From Flavobacteriales bacterium (GTDB taxonomy: Bacteria; Bacteroidota; Bacteroidia; Flavobacteriales_D; Parvicellaceae), in contig JAOASC010000046.1 in the NCBI GenBank assembly GCA_025210295.1, positions 62,001 through 126,000 of the forward strand: DNA of 64,000 nt, written 5' to 3'. This document shows, piece by piece, positions 46,810-56,590 of this stretch. Every line of letters starts with the position of its first letter. Position 1 is the stretch's first letter. Made by a program: the position numbers and the translations under genes. The notes under the pieces are model-generated. The model was not told the DNA's origin. It did no database searches and was given only the letters and a program-made list of their open reading frames with translations.

Positions 46810-47841
46810 ATGAACAAAGATAACATCATTCTTGGGATAGAATCAAGTTGCGATGATACTTCTGCTGCTATTATTTTAAACGATAAAATGCTTTCAAATA
46901 TTACTGCTGGCCAAGAAGTTCATGAAATGTATGGAGGAGTGGTTCCTGAATTAGCCTCTAGAGCTCACCAACAAAACATTGTTCCAGTTATTCAAGCGGC
47001 TTTAAACAAGGCCAATATTGAACTCAATGACTTAACTGCTATTGCATTTACAAAAGGACCTGGATTACTTGGTTCGCTTTTGGTAGGTGCTTCTTTTGCG
47101 AAATCTTTGAGTCTAGGATTAAATATTCCTTTGATTGGTGTTAACCACATGAAAGGACATATTCTCGCTCACTTTATACAAGAAGAAGGTAAAGAAAAAG
47201 CGGTACCTCAATTTCCTTTTATCTGCCTAACAGTTTCTGGTGGACATACACAACTTGTTAAAGTTACGGCACCTTTAGAAATGGAAGTTATTGGAGAAAC
47301 GATTGATGACGCTGCTGGAGAAGCATTTGACAAAGCTGCTAAATTATTAGGTCTTCCATACCCTGGAGGCCCTTTAATTGATAAACATGCCCAAAAGGGA
47401 AATCCAGACAGGTTTACTTTTACGTTTCCTAAAACCACGGGATACAACTACAGTTTTAGTGGTTTAAAAACTCAGTTTATGAATTTTCTAAAAAAGGAAC
47501 TCTCTAAAGACGAATCCTTTATTGAGCATAATCTGAATGATATTTGTGCTTCTTATCAAGCTCACATCATCAACTACCTCTTTAAGAAACTAAAAAAAGC
47601 TGCTTTTGACCACAACATTCATCAGATAGCTATAGCGGGTGGGGTATCTGCCAACAGCCGCTTAAGAAATGAACTAAAACGACTTGGAACAAAGCATGCT
47701 TGGAAAACTTTCATTCCAGATTTCCAATACTGCACAGACAATGCAGGGATGATTGCTATTACAGGTTATTATCAATATTTAAATCAAGACTTTAGTACCC
47801 AGGCTACAACTCCTAATGCAAGACTAAAAGTCAATGAATAA
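46810..47841 (+). CDS. tsaD: tRNA N6-adenosine threonylcarbamoyltransferase TsaD
   Basis: TsaD transfers the threonylcarbamoyl group to A37 of tRNAs that read ANN codons, acting with TsaB and TsaE. The 343-residue protein has the N-terminal GIESSCDDTSAAI at 9-21, the metal-binding HMKGH (His113 and His117), SGGHT at 143-147, and the C-terminal CTDNAGMIA with the metal ligand Asp310. I take the ATG at 46810 because the family starts a few residues before ILGIESS; a longer frame from 46606 would overlap tamB by 180 bp. The stop codon is 1 bp from the stop of the convergent T9SS cargo gene. Confidence 0.94.
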   Translation: MNKDNIILGIESSCDDTSAAIILNDKMLSNITAGQEVHEMYGGVVPELASRAHQQNIVPVIQAALNKANIELNDLTAIAFTKGPGLLGSLLVGASFAKSLSLGLNIPLIGVNHMKGHILAHFIQEEGKEKAVPQFPFICLTVSGGHTQLVKVTAPLEMEVIGETIDDAAGEAFDKAAKLLGLPYPGGPLIDKHAQKGNPDRFTFTFPKTTGYNYSFSGLKTQFMNFLKKELSKDESFIEHNLNDICASYQAHIINYLFKKLKKAAFDHNIHQIAIAGGVSANSRLRNELKRLGTKHAWKTFIPDFQYCTDNAGMIAITGYYQYLNQDFSTQATTPNARLKVNE

Positions 47842-47842
47842 A

Positions 47843-50746
47843 CTATCTTTTTAGCTCAACTGAGCCTTTAAAGATTTGCTCCTCTCCATCTTTGGTTAAT
47901 TTTAGGGTATAAAAATATGTTCCATCAACAACTTCTTCTCCTATTTTCAAGCTGGTAGTATTAGATTGACCAATCCAATTATTTTGATAGGGTGTTGCTT
48001 GGTAAACAACATCTCCCCAACGATTAAAAATCACCAACTCGCTGTGATCAAAAGCTTGTAACTCTAAAATTTCAAACACATCATTCCAACCATCGCTATT
48101 AGGCGAAAAAGCTGACGGGATTTTCAATTGATGTGTCACATTTAAAAACAACGTATCAGCATTAACACATCCGTTTGACATATTAGTCATTACAATTGTT
48201 ATGTCGTGTTCATTTTCATCGAAGAATGTATAATTAAACACTGAGTCTTCAGTTAGGTATTGCCCATCTATATACCATACAAAAGTATTGGTATCACCAA
48301 CATAAGAATAGATATTTTCTACAAACGTATAAATTGACTCATCCCAAGCTATTGCTCCATTCAAAAGAATATTCACTATTGGTTTAACGGTATCCATTGA
48401 CACTAAAAGAGAATCTACTGTTACACATTGATTCAATGAATTGGTAATTGTCGCCACATAAGTTCCAGCTGAATCAACCAATGGGCTATCAGTGGAATTT
48501 CCAAATAAAATATTCCCATCAACTGTTGTCCACTCGAAAAGATAATATGGATTTTGAGGATTGATAAAAGCGGTTAAAAACACCATTGGGTAACTACAAT
48601 TCAAGATCGTATCTTGGTAATTAAAATTAGGCTTTACAGTATCTAGAGTTACCACCAAACTATCTCTAGACAAACAACCAGTATTTAAATCTTCTGATTC
48701 TAAGACGTAAGTTCCAACGCTATCAATATAAACAAACAAGGAATCGCTATTCCCTAGTATTATTCCGTTAGTTGTACTCCAAGAATTGGCATAATAAATC
48801 CCATGATCGGAAAGGCTTCCATCCAACATTACACTATCTCCTGAACAATTAATCGTCGTATCAAGCCCTGCATAAGTATATGGTATTGGATGAACTAAAT
48901 GACTATAAACAATACTGTCTGCACAACCTAAGTTAGAAACCACTTTAAGTTCTACTTGATAAGTTCCAGGTTGGCTATAAATATAATTGGTTGACGGAAC
49001 AGTACTCCCACCTCCATTTCCAAAGTCCCAAGACCAAGAAACAATCGTATCACTTGTTGCAATAATTGAAGAGTCCAAAAAGAAACTGGTATCCATTAGA
49101 CATACTGTTTCTTGATAAAAGTTAGCTGTAGGTTTGTTTTTTACAACTACATCTTGATATAGTGTATCTGAAAGGGTTCCACATACAGAAATTAGCATAA
49201 CCTGTTGATTTAAACCATAGGTCGTATCTAAAACGAATAGTAAAGTATCTCCACTAGAAAGGGTTCCTACATTACTACTTTCCCAGTAAAAACATCCCAC
49301 AGAGCTTGCGGTTTGATTATAAAACTTCAACGTATCTCCATGACAGCCCACTGTATCATTATAAGCCCATTGCGGATTGATTGAAGTACAGACTGAACAA
49401 ATTGTATTCTCATTAACTGCTGGTGCATCTTCTATTACAGGTGGAGAATACACTTGAACATTTGAAGTTATTATTTGTGATGCAGTTGTTGGATTTAATG
49501 GAGTTGTTACTGTACTAGTTGTCATATCTATTGATGTATATGGTGCATTGACAAATGAACAACCACAATTCCCTACACTATCCGTCTTAATAAACATCGG
49601 ATCGTATTCATTGTCAACACCACAAGCAGACAAATTATTATTATAGTTCATTGACAACACATAACCTCCGTCTTTGGCAATCACATCTACTCCTCTATCG
49701 CACCCAGCTTGCCCATAGGAATTTGCCCATTCAAAATTACCATTATCGTCTATTTTCAATAGTACAGCATCTCTTCCTCCATTGGTATAACTTTCACTTG
49801 TACCAACTATGGCATAACCTCCAGCGGGAGAAACTAACACTCCTTCTGACCAATCGTTACTTGGGCCACCGTAAGACTTAGACCATTCTACATTTCCTAA
49901 GGAATCTAATTTTACGACTAAGATATCTCTTCCCCCAGCTGTTAATCCAGCTTGATCGGTTGATCCAGTCATCAAATACCCTCCATCTAACGTAGGCGTT
50001 CCCTCTGTATCCCAATACCCACCTTCAACACCTGGTGTTCCATAAGCATTCATCCAGATTACATTACCTTGCAAATCTGTTTTGATCACCATCAAATCTC
50101 TACTTCCAGCTCCGAATGAAGTTGTTATCCCTCCTATATAAATATGAGTCGGAGCCGCATGAACAGAACACAAATTATCTTCTCCTGCCCCTCCAAAAGC
50201 CTTACTCCACTGATGATTCCCTGTGCTAGAATAACTTGACACTACAGCATCCCAACCTCCATAAGGGAATCCTGTAGTAGAACCGCTTACTATAATCTGA
50301 TTAGAGACTTCGGTTACCCAATGTGCATAATCATTTGAATTTCCATTCAAGTTGTTCCAAACGGTAATCCATTGTTGGTTCCCATTCGCATCTAATTTTT
50401 GCAATAAATAATCATATCCATCTCCTCCATCTGAATCATACAAGCCAGAAACTAACACGCCCCCATCTTGGGCTTCAATTACTTTTCTTCCACCATCAGA
50501 TCCTGCCGAACCGTATGTTTTATACCACATCAACTCGCCACAAGTATTCAGTTTATAAACATAGTTATCACAAGCTCCTGCAAGTCCTCCATTATGCTGT
50601 CCAGTACCTACAAACCCTCCATCATTGGTTGGAGCCAACCCTAAACCTCCAGTCATTCCTGGAAAATTAAACGATCGAACATATTGAGCTCTAGTCGTCC
50701 CAACAAGAAAACTAAATAAAACTAATAAACAATAATACTTATTCAT
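47843..50746 (-). CDS. T9SS type B cargo, propeller-like N-domain, one PKD domain
   Basis: A 967-residue secreted protein. A signal peptide (ending RAQ) leads into a repeating N-terminal region (about 25-400) of units such as YVYKLNTCGELMWYKTYG and KLDANGNQQWITVW, which looks like a seven-bladed propeller. A cysteine-bearing linker follows (about 400-535; CTSINPQWAYNDTVGCHGD), then one PKD domain (about 538-622; WSWDFGNGGG), Ig-like modules (to about 870) and a type B sorting domain (873-967) with IPSAFSPNSDGWNDVF and LVIFNRWGDVVY. It is a clear paralogue of the 1,376-residue cargo upstream over roughly the first 560 residues. A small secreted protein gene lies between them in the same operon. 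Confidence 0.85.
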   Translation of the reverse strand: MNKYYCLLVLFSFLVGTTRAQYVRSFNFPGMTGGLGLAPTNDGGFVGTGQHNGGLAGACDNYVYKLNTCGELMWYKTYGSAGSDGGRKVIEAQDGGVLVSGLYDSDGGDGYDYLLQKLDANGNQQWITVWNNLNGNSNDYAHWVTEVSNQIIVSGSTTGFPYGGWDAVVSSYSSTGNHQWSKAFGGAGEDNLCSVHAAPTHIYIGGITTSFGAGSRDLMVIKTDLQGNVIWMNAYGTPGVEGGYWDTEGTPTLDGGYLMTGSTDQAGLTAGGRDILVVKLDSLGNVEWSKSYGGPSNDWSEGVLVSPAGGYAIVGTSESYTNGGRDAVLLKIDDNGNFEWANSYGQAGCDRGVDVIAKDGGYVLSMNYNNNLSACGVDNEYDPMFIKTDSVGNCGCSFVNAPYTSIDMTTSTVTTPLNPTTASQIITSNVQVYSPPVIEDAPAVNENTICSVCTSINPQWAYNDTVGCHGDTLKFYNQTASSVGCFYWESSNVGTLSSGDTLLFVLDTTYGLNQQVMLISVCGTLSDTLYQDVVVKNKPTANFYQETVCLMDTSFFLDSSIIATSDTIVSWSWDFGNGGGSTVPSTNYIYSQPGTYQVELKVVSNLGCADSIVYSHLVHPIPYTYAGLDTTINCSGDSVMLDGSLSDHGIYYANSWSTTNGIILGNSDSLFVYIDSVGTYVLESEDLNTGCLSRDSLVVTLDTVKPNFNYQDTILNCSYPMVFLTAFINPQNPYYLFEWTTVDGNILFGNSTDSPLVDSAGTYVATITNSLNQCVTVDSLLVSMDTVKPIVNILLNGAIAWDESIYTFVENIYSYVGDTNTFVWYIDGQYLTEDSVFNYTFFDENEHDITIVMTNMSNGCVNADTLFLNVTHQLKIPSAFSPNSDGWNDVFEILELQAFDHSELVIFNRWGDVVYQATPYQNNWIGQSNTTSLKIGEEVVDGTYFYTLKLTKDGEEQIFKGSVELKR

Positions 50747-50757
50747 CTATACACCTC

Positions 50758-51114
50758 TTATTCATTGATTAACTTCATCACCTCGTCATAATCTTCTTTG
50801 ACTATTAACTCTACAATATTCTCGGTTGGAAAATAAATTTCTTTTACCACTTGATAAAATTCATTTGAAGTAGAATCTGAGTAATTTTTAGCCTTAAACA
50901 ACATGTATGTTTTGTTGTCTGTTTTTGTTAGCTTAATTTTCTTTTTCATTTCAAGCTCTTGAGGCAAAAGCACACTAAAATGGGGACAATCTAAAATATC
51001 ACTTTTAACTTTCATTAAAACATACCCCTCATTATCTGCTTCCTGAGCAATTGTTTGCATCCCTGCAAATACAAATGCTAAAACTGTCATTAATTTAAAA
51101 ATTTTATTCATCAT
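50758..51114 (-). CDS. Small secreted protein between two T9SS cargo genes
   Basis: A 118-residue protein with a signal peptide (1-22, cleavage after TIAQ). The mature part is charged, with a CPHFSVLLPQELEMKKK segment containing the only mature cysteine, and a C-terminal EIYFPTENIVELIVKEDYDEVMKLINE stretch listed here only as a position near residues 90-118. I do not recognise a family. It lies 6 bp after one giant cargo gene and 11 bp before the other, so all three are probably co-transcribed. It might be a periplasmic partner of the cargo, but nothing in its sequence proves this. Confidence 0.65.
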   Translation of the reverse strand: MMNKIFKLMTVLAFVFAGMQTIAQEADNEGYVLMKVKSDILDCPHFSVLLPQELEMKKKIKLTKTDNKTYMLFKAKNYSDSTSNEFYQVVKEIYFPTENIVELIVKEDYDEVMKLINE

Positions 51115-51120
51115 TTTATC

Positions 51121-54100
51121 TTATCTAAATAGTGAAACATCTCCTTTATAAACCTTATTCTCTCCATTAAATGAAGTTTGTAAATACCACATATAAACCC
51201 CTTCTACTGCTGGTTTCTCATGTATTGTACCATCCCAACCTACATTTTGGTTATTGGTTTCAAATACTTTTTTCCCCCAACGATCATACACTGTAAAATA
51301 CATTGCTTGGGCATAACCTCTAACAAAAAGCTCATCATTCTCCCCATCTCCATTTGGAGAAAAAGCAGATGGAACAAATATATTCTCAATAGGCAGAACA
51401 ATTAATTGATGATATACGGTATTGGGGCAACCAATATCGTTATATACAGTCAACGAAATATTATAAACTCCTGTATCTTGATAGTCATGAGCTGGATCAT
51501 AATGAATACTATCCAAAGTTCCATCAGCGAAATCCCAAACCCATGATACGGCATCTACACTTAAATTTGTAAATGTAATATTCGGCTCTTGGACTGTTGT
51601 TGTAGAAGGTGTTAGCTCAAAATCTGCCGTTGGAAACGGATAAGTCGTAATCAATGCTGGCTTCACAATCGTGTCATAGCATCCCTCAGTATTTTGAACA
51701 ATCAAAGTTACATCATAAGTTCCTGCTCCTTCATAACAATACCCTACATATTTACTTGATCCTTCACCTAAACTATTTTCAAATTGCCAATTCCAGTCTG
51801 CAATTCCTAAGCTATCGTTTGAAATACTATTAAAAGTAACACAAAGTGGCGCACAACCTTCTGTTGTATCTTGTAAAAAATATGCTGTTGGTTTATGATA
51901 AACTTGAACTGTTTGTGTTAGACTATCCTGACAATTCAAATCAGACGTTACGATTAACTGTACATCATATATCCCATGACTTGGATAATGAAAACTTGGA
52001 TTTTCCTGTGTTGACATCGAATTTTGAGTATCTCCGAAACTCCATGAGTACCCAACATTACTTCCACTTACAATTGTTGAATTATTGGTAAAAGTAATTG
52101 GTTGTTCATTGATACAAGCATTTGATGTTGTAAAATTAACATTTGGCAAAGGGTGTACGACCACTGTTTGAACTAATGTATCTCTACAATCATTATTTGA
52201 GATTGTAATCAACGAAACATCAAATGTTCCACTAGTTTGGTAAACATGAAATGTTGAAGAATCTGTATTTACATTAGATCCATCTCCAAAATCCCATTGA
52301 CGTACGGGGATATTGTCTGGTGCATTGATGATTGACAAATCACTCACATTCACTGTATCTGTTAAACACAAATTTGAAAGGTTAAAGACGGAATTTGGCA
52401 TTGGATAAACCGTTATCGAATCCACTAATGTATCCCTACATCCATTGTCTGAAATAGTAACTAAAGACACCTCATAATTACCATTACTTGAATAATAATG
52501 GGTATCATTTTCTTGCATACTTCCATTTCCATCACCATAGGTCCATTCCCAACCAATAATATTATCTGGAGCATTTATTGTTGATGTACTGTTATACGCA
52601 TACTCTTCTGCGATACATTGATTCATTATAGAAAAATTAGCCTGCGGCATTGGATATACGACTAAAGGCAACGCTAGTGTATCATAACAATTATTATTAG
52701 AGGTTGTAATTAATGTAACTTGATAAGTTCCATCATTGGAATAATGATGACTTTCATTTTGGTTAAGTCCTCCGTTTCCATCACCAAAGTTCCAATTCCA
52801 TGCTGTAATTGAATCAGGGCCATTTATTGTTGACAAGTCACCAAAACTAAATGTATCTATTTGACATTGGTTGACTAATGAAAAATTAGTGAGTGGCACA
52901 GGATATATCACAACCGAATCTCTTAAGGTATCTGAACAACCATGGTTACTGGTTGTTAGGAGTGTAATTTCGTAAGCCCCATCTAAAGCGTATAAATGAG
53001 CATTATTTTGCTGATTACTGGTCTGTCCGTCTCCATAGCTCCATTCCCAAGCATTAATGAGGTCTGGCGCATTGATTGTAGAAAGGTCATTTAAAGCTAA
53101 ACTATCATATAGACATTCATTTGTCAAGGTAAAATTAGTCTGTGGCATCGGGTATACGACTACAGTATCTATTAAGGTATCTGCACAAAAATTATTACTT
53201 ACTGTGACTAATTTCACTTCGTAGGATCCATCAGCAGCATAAGTATGATAGACATCTTCTCCTAATTCAAAATTCCCATCACCAAAATCCCAAGCCCATC
53301 CAACAATCGCGTCTGTTGCAGTAATTGTTGATGCATTTTCAAAAAACAAAGAATCAATTAAACATTCATTCGATAAATTTGCCATGGCTTGTGGCATTGG
53401 AAACTTTGTTATGGTACTTGTCATGGTATCCGCACAACCGTGATTAGTTGCCACGATTAATTCAACTAAATAATCCCCTTCAGAAGCATAGAGATGATTG
53501 TCATTTGCATTAGTACTGCTAGTTCCATCTCCATAATCCCATTGCCATGAAACGATATTTTCAATATTTACTGAAGAATTATCAACAAATAATGTTGTAT
53601 CACTTAAACAGGTATTGGGAATAAGAAAATTTGCTTGAGGCTGTACAATTGTTACGCGTTGTTTCAGTGTATCAACAGTATTTCCACACACAGAAATCAA
53701 TGCTACATCTTGGGTTAATCCCTGAGTAGAGTCTAAAACGAATAATATTGTATCTCCATTTGAAGAGTAGTTGACTGTATTATCCCAATAAAAGCAACCA
53801 ACAGAACTGGCTGTAGTATTGTAAAATTTTAACGTATCTCCATGACAACCTATCGTATCGTTATAGCCCCATTGTGGGGTTACATTACTACAAACGGTAC
53901 ATATTGTATTCTCCGTAATATTAGGGTTATCAACAATAATTGGCGGGGACTCTATATGTAAGTTTGGTGTAATGTATTGGGTTGCTACCACCGTATCTAT
54001 TGCTGTTGTAACGATACTAGCTGTAACATCCATAGAAGCATAAGGAGCATTAATGAATGAGCATCCACAGTTCCCAAGGCTATCTGTTTTAATAAACATT

Positions 54101-55251
54101 GGATCATATTCATTATTTACTCCACACCCTGCTAATGAATTATTATAATTCATAGACAAAACATAACCTCCATCTTTTGCCATTACATCTACCCCTCTAT
54201 CACAGCCAGCTTGTCCGTATGAATTAGCCCATTGAAAATTTCCAACACTATCCACTTTTAGTAAAGATGCATCTCTTCCTCCATTTGTATAGCTATGACT
54301 TGTTGCAACAACGGCATAACCTCCATCAGGGGATAATACTAGACCTTCAGACCAATCATTATTGGGTCCTCCGTAGGTTTTTGCCCATTCAACTACTCCT
54401 GTAGAATCTAACTTAATCAGTAGAATATCCATTCCTCCGGCTGTTAATCCTGCTGTATTCGTTGAACCTGTCATTAAGTAACCTCCATCTGGTGTTGGCA
54501 ACCCTTCGGTATCCCAATACCCTCCCTCATTACCTGTAGTACCATAGGCATTCATCCACATCACATTTCCTCCAAATCCTACCTTTGTAACGAATAGGTC
54601 TCTATTTCCAGAACCAAAAGATGCTGTAATTCCTCCTGCAATTACTCCATCTTGCACTGCATGGATTGAACAGAAGTTGTCTTCTCCTCCACCTCCAAAG
54701 GCTTTAGTCCATTGATGTACACCTCCTAGGGTGTAACTAGAAATTACAGCATTCCATCCACCCCAAGGGTGTGCATTAGTGGAACCACTGACAAAAATAT
54801 TTGATGGTGTTTCTTCCACCCAATGTGCGTAATCTCCGCTATTAGCAGCAGTATTATTCCATACCGTTAACCAAGTTTGATTTCCGTTAGCGTCTAATTT
54901 TTGTAAAAAATAATCATATCCATTCCCTCCATCAGAATCAAACAACCCTGCGACCAACAACCCTCCATCGATAGATTCTACCACTTTTCTTCCTCCATCA
55001 CTTCCAGCGGTACCATAGGTTTTGTACCACAATAATTCTCCACAAGTATTGAGTTTATATACGTAAGAATCACAGCCTCCACCAGCAGCGCCGTTATGTT
55101 GACCTGTACCAACAAAACCTCCACTAGCTGTAGGTGCAAGTCCCAACCCTCCCGTCATATTCGGGTAGTAAAAAGACCTCACATACTGACTTGTAGCAGA
55201 TATAACTATCAACAAACTTATTGTAACTAGAAAGCTTTTACTTATGTACAT
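51121..55251 (-). CDS. T9SS type B cargo, propeller-like N-domain and nine-unit PKD array
   Basis: A 1,376-residue secreted protein and the larger paralogue of the cargo encoded downstream. The signal peptide (about 1-21) and propeller-like N-domain (about 25-400; YVYKLNTCGELLWYKTYG) match the paralogue closely, as does the linker with CSNVTPQWGYNDTIGCHGD. From about residue 538 to 1288 it carries nine PKD-like units of about 83 residues (cores such as WAWDFGDGN, WEWSYGDGQ, WNWNFGDGN). The type B sorting domain is at 1289-1376, with VPSAFSPNGDGENDELF and VYDRWGKKVF. It is the first gene of the three-gene operon. It would be a long surface-displayed filament-like protein. Confidence 0.86.
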   Translation of the reverse strand: MYISKSFLVTISLLIVISATSQYVRSFYYPNMTGGLGLAPTASGGFVGTGQHNGAAGGGCDSYVYKLNTCGELLWYKTYGTAGSDGGRKVVESIDGGLLVAGLFDSDGGNGYDYFLQKLDANGNQTWLTVWNNTAANSGDYAHWVEETPSNIFVSGSTNAHPWGGWNAVISSYTLGGVHQWTKAFGGGGEDNFCSIHAVQDGVIAGGITASFGSGNRDLFVTKVGFGGNVMWMNAYGTTGNEGGYWDTEGLPTPDGGYLMTGSTNTAGLTAGGMDILLIKLDSTGVVEWAKTYGGPNNDWSEGLVLSPDGGYAVVATSHSYTNGGRDASLLKVDSVGNFQWANSYGQAGCDRGVDVMAKDGGYVLSMNYNNSLAGCGVNNEYDPMFIKTDSLGNCGCSFINAPYASMDVTASIVTTAIDTVVATQYITPNLHIESPPIIVDNPNITENTICTVCSNVTPQWGYNDTIGCHGDTLKFYNTTASSVGCFYWDNTVNYSSNGDTILFVLDSTQGLTQDVALISVCGNTVDTLKQRVTIVQPQANFLIPNTCLSDTTLFVDNSSVNIENIVSWQWDYGDGTSSTNANDNHLYASEGDYLVELIVATNHGCADTMTSTITKFPMPQAMANLSNECLIDSLFFENASTITATDAIVGWAWDFGDGNFELGEDVYHTYAADGSYEVKLVTVSNNFCADTLIDTVVVYPMPQTNFTLTNECLYDSLALNDLSTINAPDLINAWEWSYGDGQTSNQQNNAHLYALDGAYEITLLTTSNHGCSDTLRDSVVIYPVPLTNFSLVNQCQIDTFSFGDLSTINGPDSITAWNWNFGDGNGGLNQNESHHYSNDGTYQVTLITTSNNNCYDTLALPLVVYPMPQANFSIMNQCIAEEYAYNSTSTINAPDNIIGWEWTYGDGNGSMQENDTHYYSSNGNYEVSLVTISDNGCRDTLVDSITVYPMPNSVFNLSNLCLTDTVNVSDLSIINAPDNIPVRQWDFGDGSNVNTDSSTFHVYQTSGTFDVSLITISNNDCRDTLVQTVVVHPLPNVNFTTSNACINEQPITFTNNSTIVSGSNVGYSWSFGDTQNSMSTQENPSFHYPSHGIYDVQLIVTSDLNCQDSLTQTVQVYHKPTAYFLQDTTEGCAPLCVTFNSISNDSLGIADWNWQFENSLGEGSSKYVGYCYEGAGTYDVTLIVQNTEGCYDTIVKPALITTYPFPTADFELTPSTTTVQEPNITFTNLSVDAVSWVWDFADGTLDSIHYDPAHDYQDTGVYNISLTVYNDIGCPNTVYHQLIVLPIENIFVPSAFSPNGDGENDELFVRGYAQAMYFTVYDRWGKKVFETNNQNVGWDGTIHEKPAVEGVYMWYLQTSFNGENKVYKGDVSLFR
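51388..53640 (-). repeat. Nine tandem PKD-unit coding repeats
   Basis: Within the 1,376-residue cargo gene, nine units of about 250 bp each encode PKD domains. Units two to six are most alike (beginning PQANF, PQTNF or PLTNF, with cores ending YPM or YPV), suggesting recent internal duplication; the last two are more divergent. Boundaries are estimated from the P-x-x-x-F unit starts. Confidence 0.75.
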
Positions 55252-55390
55252 GGGAAGAAGATAAAATCAAAACACACCTTATTATTGCTACGCAATTTAC
55301 AATAATTCTAATTTAAAATCCAAAAAAACAATTAAAAACAGTTGATAGCTCGTTACTTAGTTCCTGCCCCAACAAAAAGTATTTTCTTCA

Positions 55391-56515
55391 CTAAAGCTTA
55401 TCTACTGAAGTCACTTTTCTTGGCTCAAAATTTTCTTGTCTTGAAATTTTACCTTGTGCTTTAGCTTTTTCATTTCGTTCAATCGTGTGTCCAGGACGAG
55501 ACCATTTAATTTGAGTTTTTTCCTCAGGTTTATCTCTAAAAGAAGTCTTAACCTCAGGTTTATCTCCTTTTTTATAAGCTTTCATTGGTTTCAACCCTAA
55601 GATATTAAACAATTCCATATCTGAAGTAAATTCTGGATTAGGTGTTGTTAACAGTTTTTCACCTGCAAAAATAGAATTTGCTCCTGCCATAAAACAAAGG
55701 GCTTGTCCTTCTTCACTCATCTCAGTTCTTCCAGCAGACAATCTTACAGCCGATTGAGGTACTACAATTCTTGTTGTAGCAATCATACGTACCATATCCC
55801 AAATAGGAACTGTTTTTTGATCTTCTAAGGGAGTACCTTCAACTGCGACTAAAGCATTGATCGGAATAGATTCTGGTTGAGGCTTCATCAAAGCCAATGT
55901 ATAGAGCATTCCAATTCTATCCTCATCTGTTTCTCCCATTCCAATAATACCTCCAGAACAAACTGTTAAACTAGCTTTTCTAGCATTGTCAATCGTTTTT
56001 AAACGATCTTCATAACCTCTTGTTGAAATGACTTCTTTATAATATTCTTCCGAAGAATCTATATTGTGATTATAAGCATATAAACCAGCATCTGCTAATC
56101 TTTGTGCCTGATTTTCCGTTAGCATTCCCAATGTACAGCAAACTTCCATGTCCATTTTATTGACGCTACTCACCATTTCTAGTACTTGATCAAAATCTTC
56201 ATCATCTTTTACATTACGCCAGGCTGCTCCCATACAAACCCTAGAGGAACCATTATTTTTAGCCTCTTCAGCCAAATCTACGACCTCTTTTAATGACATT
56301 AAATCATTCCCCTCAATATTGGTATGATACCTTGCTGCTTGGGGGCAATAACCACAGTCTTCTGGACAACCATCTGTTTTGATAGACAACAAGGTACTTA
56401 CTTGTACCTCTCTCGGGTCATGGAATTGACGATGCACTGTTGCTGCTTCATATAAAAGCTCAAGTAATGGTTTATTATATACTGCTTTAATTTCTTCTTT
56501 TGTCCAGTTTTTCAT
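55391..56515 (-). CDS. bioB: Biotin synthase
   Basis: BioB inserts sulfur into dethiobiotin to make biotin, using two SAM molecules. The 374-residue product has the radical-SAM cluster cysteines Cys50, Cys54 and Cys57 (CPEDCGYC), and cysteines that match the [2Fe-2S] ligands (Cys94 in RVCMGAAWR, a Cys in EVCCTLGM and one in [12 protein letters not shown]), with the Arg of [10 protein letters not shown]. The E. coli enzyme is near 346 residues; here a lysine-rich C-terminal tail (about 312-374) adds length. No other biotin genes are nearby. A -7-like element lies upstream. Confidence 0.93.
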   Translation of the reverse strand: MKNWTKEEIKAVYNKPLLELLYEAATVHRQFHDPREVQVSTLLSIKTDGCPEDCGYCPQAARYHTNIEGNDLMSLKEVVDLAEEAKNNGSSRVCMGAAWRNVKDDEDFDQVLEMVSSVNKMDMEVCCTLGMLTENQAQRLADAGLYAYNHNIDSSEEYYKEVISTRGYEDRLKTIDNARKASLTVCSGGIIGMGETDEDRIGMLYTLALMKPQPESIPINALVAVEGTPLEDQKTVPIWDMVRMIATTRIVVPQSAVRLSAGRTEMSEEGQALCFMAGANSIFAGEKLLTTPNPEFTSDMELFNILGLKPMKAYKKGDKPEVKTSFRDKPEEKTQIKWSRPGHTIERNEKAKAQGKISRQENFEPRKVTSVDKL

Positions 56516-56542
56516 GATATGTGTATGTGTGTTTTATTGGAT

Positions 56543-56550
56543 CAAAGATA
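56543..56550 (-). promoter_or_regulatory. Candidate -7 promoter element for bioB
   Basis: On the minus strand TATCTTTG matches TAnnTTTG, 28 bp upstream of the bioB ATG, in the 75-bp gap after the thioesterase gene. It would give bioB its own transcript start near 56538. No -33 TTG is seen at the usual distance. Confidence 0.4.
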
Positions 56551-56590
56551 ACACTTCTCCTTTTTTATGCTAACATTCTTAAAATGATTC

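Noticed and set aside
51388-53640. Regular repeats resembling a CRISPR array
   Set aside because: The period is about 250 bp, all units are in one reading frame and encode PKD domains.
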